Shown piece after piece: positions 60,348 to 64,000 of a stretch of DNA of 64,000 nucleotides. The position numbers and the translations under genes are program-made. The notes under the pieces are model-generated. The model was not told where the DNA came from and did not search any database. It was given only the letters and a program-made list of their open reading frames with translations. Numbering within the stretch: position 1 is the first letter of the stretch; every line of letters starts with the position of its first letter. The DNA lies in the NCBI GenBank assembly GCA_963931105.1, contig OZ007004.1, positions 372,001 to 436,000 of the forward strand, in the 5' to 3' direction. This DNA comes from UMGS1590 sp900552455 (GTDB lineage: Bacteria > Bacillota > Peptococcia > Peptococcales > Peptococcaceae).

Positions 60348-61358
60348 ATGACTATGAAACGCATCCTCACTGGCGACCGTCCAACTGGTCGTCTCCACAT
60401 TGGTCACTATGTGGGCAGTTTGTCCAACCGTGTGAAACTGCAGCACGACTACGACACCTTCATTGAGATCGCCGACATCCAGGCGCTGACGACCCACTTT
60501 GAGCGTCCAGAGCTGATCAGCGACAGCATCATGCAGGTCGCCATCGACAACCTCTCTGTTGGTCTCGATCCTGAAAAGGTGACGCTCTTCCTGCAGAGCC
60601 AGATCCCATCCATCGCCGAGCTGACGATCTTCTATTCAATGTTCGTCACGATGAACACCCTGCGCCACAACCCAACGGTCAAGACCGAAGCTGCGCAGTA
60701 CGGCTACGACGACATGACCTACGGCTTCATCGGCTATCCTGTCAGCCAGGCGGCAGACATCACTTTCTGCAACGCAGATCTTGTGCCAGTCGGCGAAGAC
60801 CAGAAGCCACACATCGAACTCGCGCGCAAGCTGGTGCGCCGCTTCAACGATCTCTACTGCGGCGATACCCCGCTGATCAAGGAGCCAGAGATCAAGCTCA
60901 GCGAATTCCCACGTTTGGCCGGACTCGACGGCAACGCCAAAATGGGCAAGAGCCTGGGCAACGCCATCTATCTTTCCGACACGCCGGAAACCGTCAAGGA
61001 AAAAGTCAGCAAGGCTGTCACCGATCCTAGCCGCATCCGCGCCACCGATCCTGGTCATCCGGACATCTGCGTCGTCAACAAATACCACGCTGTCTTCACG
61101 CCAGACGAACACGAGGACATCTGCGAGCGCTGCAAAGCCGGCACCATCGGCTGCGTTGCCTGCAAAAAGCGCCTGATCCAGAGTCTCAACGATCTCCTCG
61201 ATCCATTCCGCGAACGCCGCGCGTATTACGAAGCCCATCTCGACGACGTGCGCGACATCATCCGCCAGGGCAACGCCCACGCCAACGAGATCGGCAACGA
61301 GAACATCGCGAAGATCAAGGAAGCCATGCATCTCAACCTCGGCGGAGTGCAGGCATGA
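60348..61358 (+). CDS. trpS: Tryptophanyl-tRNA synthetase
   Basis: 336 residues. Class I signatures HIGH (17-20) and KMGKS (198-202), with GDRPTGRLHIGHYVGSL typical of TrpS. CERCKAGTIGCVACKK near residues 259-275 is the cysteine cluster found in many bacterial TrpS. It charges tRNA-Trp. No T-box precedes it; a strong promoter and AAAAGGAG site do. It overlaps tmk by four bases. Confidence 0.95.
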   Translation: MTMKRILTGDRPTGRLHIGHYVGSLSNRVKLQHDYDTFIEIADIQALTTHFERPELISDSIMQVAIDNLSVGLDPEKVTLFLQSQIPSIAELTIFYSMFVTMNTLRHNPTVKTEAAQYGYDDMTYGFIGYPVSQAADITFCNADLVPVGEDQKPHIELARKLVRRFNDLYCGDTPLIKEPEIKLSEFPRLAGLDGNAKMGKSLGNAIYLSDTPETVKEKVSKAVTDPSRIRATDPGHPDICVVNKYHAVFTPDEHEDICERCKAGTIGCVACKKRLIQSLNDLLDPFRERRAYYEAHLDDVRDIIRQGNAHANEIGNENIAKIKEAMHLNLGGVQA

Positions 61359-61957
61359 GCGGACGCTTCATCGTCCTCGAGGGCATCGACGGCAGCGGCA
61401 AGGGCACGCAGCTCGCGCTCCTCGCTGAGCGATTGACGAACGCCGGCCATTCTGTCTGGCTCACACGCGAGCCGACCGACGGCGCCATCGGCCGTCTCAT
61501 CCGCGAAGGGTTGGGCGATGCCGCGCGTTTTGACGAAGCGACGATCGCGCTGCTTTTTGCTGCCGACCGGCTCGCACACATCGCGGAGATCCGTCAGCAT
61601 CTCGCCGCTGGCGAGATCGTGCTCTGCGACCGTTATGTGCTCTCGTCGCTGGCTTACAACAGCCAGACGCTGACGCTGGAGTGGATCCTCGCCCTCAACG
61701 AGCAGGCCGACGCGCGGCTGCATCCGGATCTGACGCTCTATTTCGATCTCAGCGAGCAGCTCGCCATGAGCCGCATCGACGCCCGCGGCGACGTTCACGA
61801 ACGCTACGAGACACAGCGCCAGCTCTATCAGGTGCGCGAAATGTATCGCATGCTCGCCGATGTGCGCATCGCCGACAACGTCCATACCATCGACGCCAAG
61901 GAAACGCCGGAAATCATTGCTGAAAATGCCTGGCAGGCGGTGCAGAACATCCTATAA
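61355..61957 (+). CDS. tmk: Thymidylate kinase
   Basis: 200 residues. P-loop EGIDGSGKGTQ (about 9-19), DRYVLSSLAYNSQTL and the lid region ETQRQLYQVREMY identify dTMP kinase, which makes dTDP for DNA synthesis. Its ATG overlaps the trpS stop (ATGA), so it is translationally coupled. The DRY-type motif and substrate residues are intact. Confidence 0.93.
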   Translation: MSGRFIVLEGIDGSGKGTQLALLAERLTNAGHSVWLTREPTDGAIGRLIREGLGDAARFDEATIALLFAADRLAHIAEIRQHLAAGEIVLCDRYVLSSLAYNSQTLTLEWILALNEQADARLHPDLTLYFDLSEQLAMSRIDARGDVHERYETQRQLYQVREMYRMLADVRIADNVHTIDAKETPEIIAENAWQAVQNIL

Positions 61958-61963
61958 AAAATG

Positions 61964-62008
61964 AAAAGCGGAAGCTTTGCAGAAAAATTGCAAGGCTTCC
62001 GCTTTTTT
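61964..62008. terminator. Bidirectional terminator between tmk and rplI
   Basis: AAAAGCGGAAGC pairs with GGCTTCCGCTTTT around an inner TTGCA/TTGCAA stem, with T-runs on both strands. Confidence 0.85.
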
Positions 62009-62016
62009 GTGCAAAA

Positions 62017-62463
62017 TTATTCAGCGACGACCTGAACCTTGACGGCGATCTTCACTTCTGGATGAAGCTTGATGGTCGCGTTGTAGGTGCCGAGCTCTTT
62101 GATCTTGTCGTCGAGGGTGATCTTGCGCTTGTCGAGATCGACGTTGTACTGCGCTTTGATCTCTTCGGCCACTTCCTTGTTGCTGATGGTGCCGAAAAGC
62201 TTGCCGTTCGCGCCTTCCTTGGCTTTGATCACGACCTTCTGATCGTTCAGCTTGGAAGCGATGCCTTCGGCCTGCGCTTTTTCGTAGGCGCGTTCTTCAG
62301 CTTCCTGAGCCTGCTGCTCAGCGAGCTTTTTCAGATTGCCTTTCGTCGCTTCGACGGCAACATTGTTCTTAAAGAGGAAGTTGTGAGCGTAGCCGCTCTT
62401 GACGTCGACGACTTCGCCGCGCTTTCCGACCTTTGGCACATCTTCCGTTAAAATCACTTTCAT
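62017..62463 (-). CDS. rplI: 50S ribosomal protein L9 (bL9)
   Basis: 148 residues, the standard length. The N-terminal domain MKVILTEDVPKVGKRGEVVD and GYAHNFLFKNNVAVEAT lead to a long helix and the C-terminal GKLFGTISNKEVAEEI domain. The start overlaps the yybS stop by four bases. A terminator follows. Confidence 0.95.
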   Translation of the reverse strand: MKVILTEDVPKVGKRGEVVDVKSGYAHNFLFKNNVAVEATKGNLKKLAEQQAQEAEERAYEKAQAEGIASKLNDQKVVIKAKEGANGKLFGTISNKEVAEEIKAQYNVDLDKRKITLDDKIKELGTYNATIKLHPEVKIAVKVQVVAE

Positions 62464-63446
62464 TGTGTGTTGTCTCCTTTCTGTGATCGCAGCTGGCGAT
62501 AGTCGGCGATGCTGTCAAACACGCCGATCACCACAAACACCACGATCAAATACCACCCCATGAGAAATGCCAGCATAAGATAGATCAGCTGGATCATAAA
62601 GGGCTTCTCTGTAAATTTCAGCTTGGCAAGGCAGTAAGAAAATCCATCCATCGCCATGCAGGCTGCTCCTATTACCATAACATTTGCGCAGACAATCCAC
62701 AAGACCTGATTGTCCAAATGCCGCTCCACAAGCAGCAAAATCCACGCCACGAGAAATGGTACGAGCACCGCTGGCGGCATGAGGATCTCCTGCCATCTTG
62801 GCGGATTCACCTGGACTTCTGTGCGCAGCCGCAGACAGAGCGCGTGCAGGAGCAGCAGCACGACAGCGCTGAGAGCAGCATACATGAGCACATAGATCGC
62901 CGGCGTGAGCTGCACCGCGAAATGCACGACGCGGGCAAATGTCTGCTCCGCTTCAGCGGCGCTCAGGCCGCTCGTCGCCATGGCGTTAAAGAGATCCATT
63001 TCGTCGGCGGCGCTGAGCATTTCCTCTTCGAGACCACCGGCGAACTGCTGGAGAAATGTTGCGCCGGTGCCGGAAATGAGCATCGTCAGCGCAAGATAGA
63101 GCACTGTGCCGAGCGCCTGCGCCAGCGTCGCTGCAGCGAAGAGCACGCCGTAGCGGCGTTTGCCCTTCACGAGAGATCCGATGACCAGTCCCAGAAACAC
63201 CGAGCGCAGAAAAAAGCTCACGCCGGCGAGCGGTCCCATGAATATCCCCACAAGCAGCGCCGAACAGACGCCACAGGCCAGCGCCATCGGCCGGGACAGC
63301 CAGATCGCTGCCAAGGCCAGCGGCAGCGGCGCCAGAAAACCAAAGAAAAACGGCAGCAGCTGGCTCATAAAGCCGCACACCGCTGCCAACGCCGCCATCA
63401 GCCCGCCGATCGCGACCGGCGAGCGCTGCGGTTGATGCTGACTCAT
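62460..63446 (-). CDS. YybS-like DUF2232 membrane protein
   Basis: 328 residues with about eight hydrophobic spans. Position directly upstream of rplI and topology match the YybS/DUF2232 family, whose function is not established although some relatives are linked to biotin-type or ECF transport folds. The sequence shows no catalytic motif. ATG at 63446 follows GAGGACAG. It starts 11 bases after hisE, so hisI-hisE-yybS-rplI may be one unit. Confidence 0.75.
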   Translation of the reverse strand: MSQHQPQRSPVAIGGLMAALAAVCGFMSQLLPFFFGFLAPLPLALAAIWLSRPMALACGVCSALLVGIFMGPLAGVSFFLRSVFLGLVIGSLVKGKRRYGVLFAAATLAQALGTVLYLALTMLISGTGATFLQQFAGGLEEEMLSAADEMDLFNAMATSGLSAAEAEQTFARVVHFAVQLTPAIYVLMYAALSAVVLLLLHALCLRLRTEVQVNPPRWQEILMPPAVLVPFLVAWILLLVERHLDNQVLWIVCANVMVIGAACMAMDGFSYCLAKLKFTEKPFMIQLIYLMLAFLMGWYLIVVFVVIGVFDSIADYRQLRSQKGDNTQ

Positions 63447-63457
63447 GACTGTCCTCC

Positions 63458-63781
63458 TCAGCTGTCGTGGTCGACCTGGTGGAAGGTTTTGAGATTGCCG
63501 ATCTTGCCAGCGCGCTCTGTCAGCAGATCGTCAACGGCAGAGAGCGGAATCCCCTGATCGACCAGCATCACAGTGAGATGATAGAGCAGGTCGGCCACTT
63601 CGCCAACGGTCTCATCCTGCACGCCGTTCTTGGCAGCGATGATGACTTCAGCAGATTCTTCGCCAATTTTTTTGCAGATCTTGTCCAGCCCCTGCTCAAA
63701 AAGATAGCAAGTGTAGGATTTTTCCTGCGGATGTTCGCGGCGGTCGCTGACCACCTGATAGAGATGTTCCATACTTTGCAT
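63458..63781 (-). CDS. hisE: Phosphoribosyl-ATP pyrophosphatase
   Basis: 107 residues. The all-alpha MazG-like fold with KIGEESAEVIIAAKN and EVADLLYHLTVMLVDQGI carries the EExxE and EVxD metal ligands of HisE. It removes pyrophosphate from phosphoribosyl-ATP, the second step of histidine synthesis. The ATG lies two bases after the hisI stop. ATG at 63772 is an alternative start. Confidence 0.92.
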   Translation of the reverse strand: MQSMEHLYQVVSDRREHPQEKSYTCYLFEQGLDKICKKIGEESAEVIIAAKNGVQDETVGEVADLLYHLTVMLVDQGIPLSAVDDLLTERAGKIGNLKTFHQVDHDS

Positions 63782-63783
63782 TG

Positions 63784-64000
63784 TCAGTTGTCCTCCCCGG
63801 AAATGATCGGTTTGAAAAAGCAGCTGTGACTGCCGGTGTGACAGGCTGGACCTGTCTGCTCGACGGTGATGAGCAGCGTGTCGTCGTCACAGTCGCCCAT
63901 CATTTTCACCACGCGCTGCACGTGTCCAGACGTTGCGCCCTTGTTCCAGAGCTCCTGTCGGGAGCGGCTCCAGAACCAGGTGTAGCCGGTTTCGATGGTT
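63784..64000 (-). CDS. hisI: Phosphoribosyl-AMP cyclohydrolase (5' part outside window)
   Basis: 72 codons are visible. TIETGYTWFWSRSRQELWNK, KGATSGHVQRV, MGDCDDDTLLI and PACHTGSHSCFF are the metal-binding blocks of HisI, which opens the adenine ring of phosphoribosyl-AMP. The N-terminus lies beyond the right edge. hisE is a separate gene rather than a fusion, as in many Bacillota. Confidence 0.9.
   Translation of the reverse strand, partial: TIETGYTWFWSRSRQELWNKGATSGHVQRVVKMMGDCDDDTLLITVEQTGPACHTGSHSCFFKPIISGEDN

Overview
The window is about 64 kb of chromosome with fairly high G+C. It most likely comes from an anaerobic Gram-positive-lineage bacterium (Bacillota, Clostridia or a near relative). 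The evidence is a tRNA-Thr-sensing T-box in front of thrS, AGGAGG-type ribosome sites, an S-layer-homology surface protein, an asrABC dissimilatory-type sulfite reductase operon, lantibiotic-protection and van-type two-component modules, and a NiaR-type niacin repressor. I see no rRNA, tRNA or CRISPR array. Species-level placement is not possible from the sequence alone.

Layout. 0-1.8 kb: a HicA toxin cut by the left edge, then a holin-amidase lysis pair set among short degenerate repeats (prophage remnant or co-opted lysis cassette). 1.8-6.8 kb: CorA transporter, FAD dehydrogenase, an ATP-grasp ligase with a CBS protein, and a GNAT enzyme. 6.8-9.8 kb: two tandem opine-dehydrogenase paralogues and a nitroreductase. 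9.8-14.3 kb: an antimicrobial-peptide ABC transporter operon (ATPase, two permeases, response regulator, sensor kinase). 14.4-19.9 kb: an orphan RelB/DinJ antitoxin, a lipoprotein, NiaR, an SLC13-type permease, a PfoR-type PTS IIC protein and a minimal siroheme reductase. 20-24.3 kb: lutC, lutB, a sodium:solute symporter and UspA. 24.5-32.4 kb: a likely metal or metallophore transport operon under a divergent AraC regulator. It holds two exporter-fold ABC half-transporters, two Nik/Opp-type ATPases and a NikA-like binding protein. It has lost its permeases: the first ATPase seems to begin with the N-terminus of a NikB-type permease, a deletion scar. 32.8-36 kb: a vanR-vanS-vanZ-vanY module without a resistance ligase, preceded by a decayed copy of the vanZ/vanY junction. 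36-41 kb: an AlbA/Schlafen-type regulator, a CRP/FNR regulator and asrABC.

41.3-50.8 kb is the most unusual block. A MalT/LuxR-type regulator precedes a secreted protein that combines an aerolysin/ETX-MTX2-like pore-forming lobe with C-terminal SLH repeats, then a lipoprotein alkyl sulfatase and a large lipoprotein of unknown function. 51-64 kb is mostly housekeeping: a C39-like peptidase, fsa, a D-Ala-D-Ala carboxypeptidase, T-box-thrS, an AT-rich zinc-ribbon membrane protein with a divergent XRE regulator, a ClC channel, an aminotransferase, a type I toxin with its antisense RNA, trpS-tmk, rplI-yybS, and hisE-hisI running off the right edge.

Several modules act on the cell envelope (peptide-efflux ABC system, van module, DacF-like enzyme, ATP-grasp ligase possibly of D-Asp ligase type, SLH protein). 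Anaerobic respiration or redox is represented by asrABC, the small siroheme protein and lutBC.
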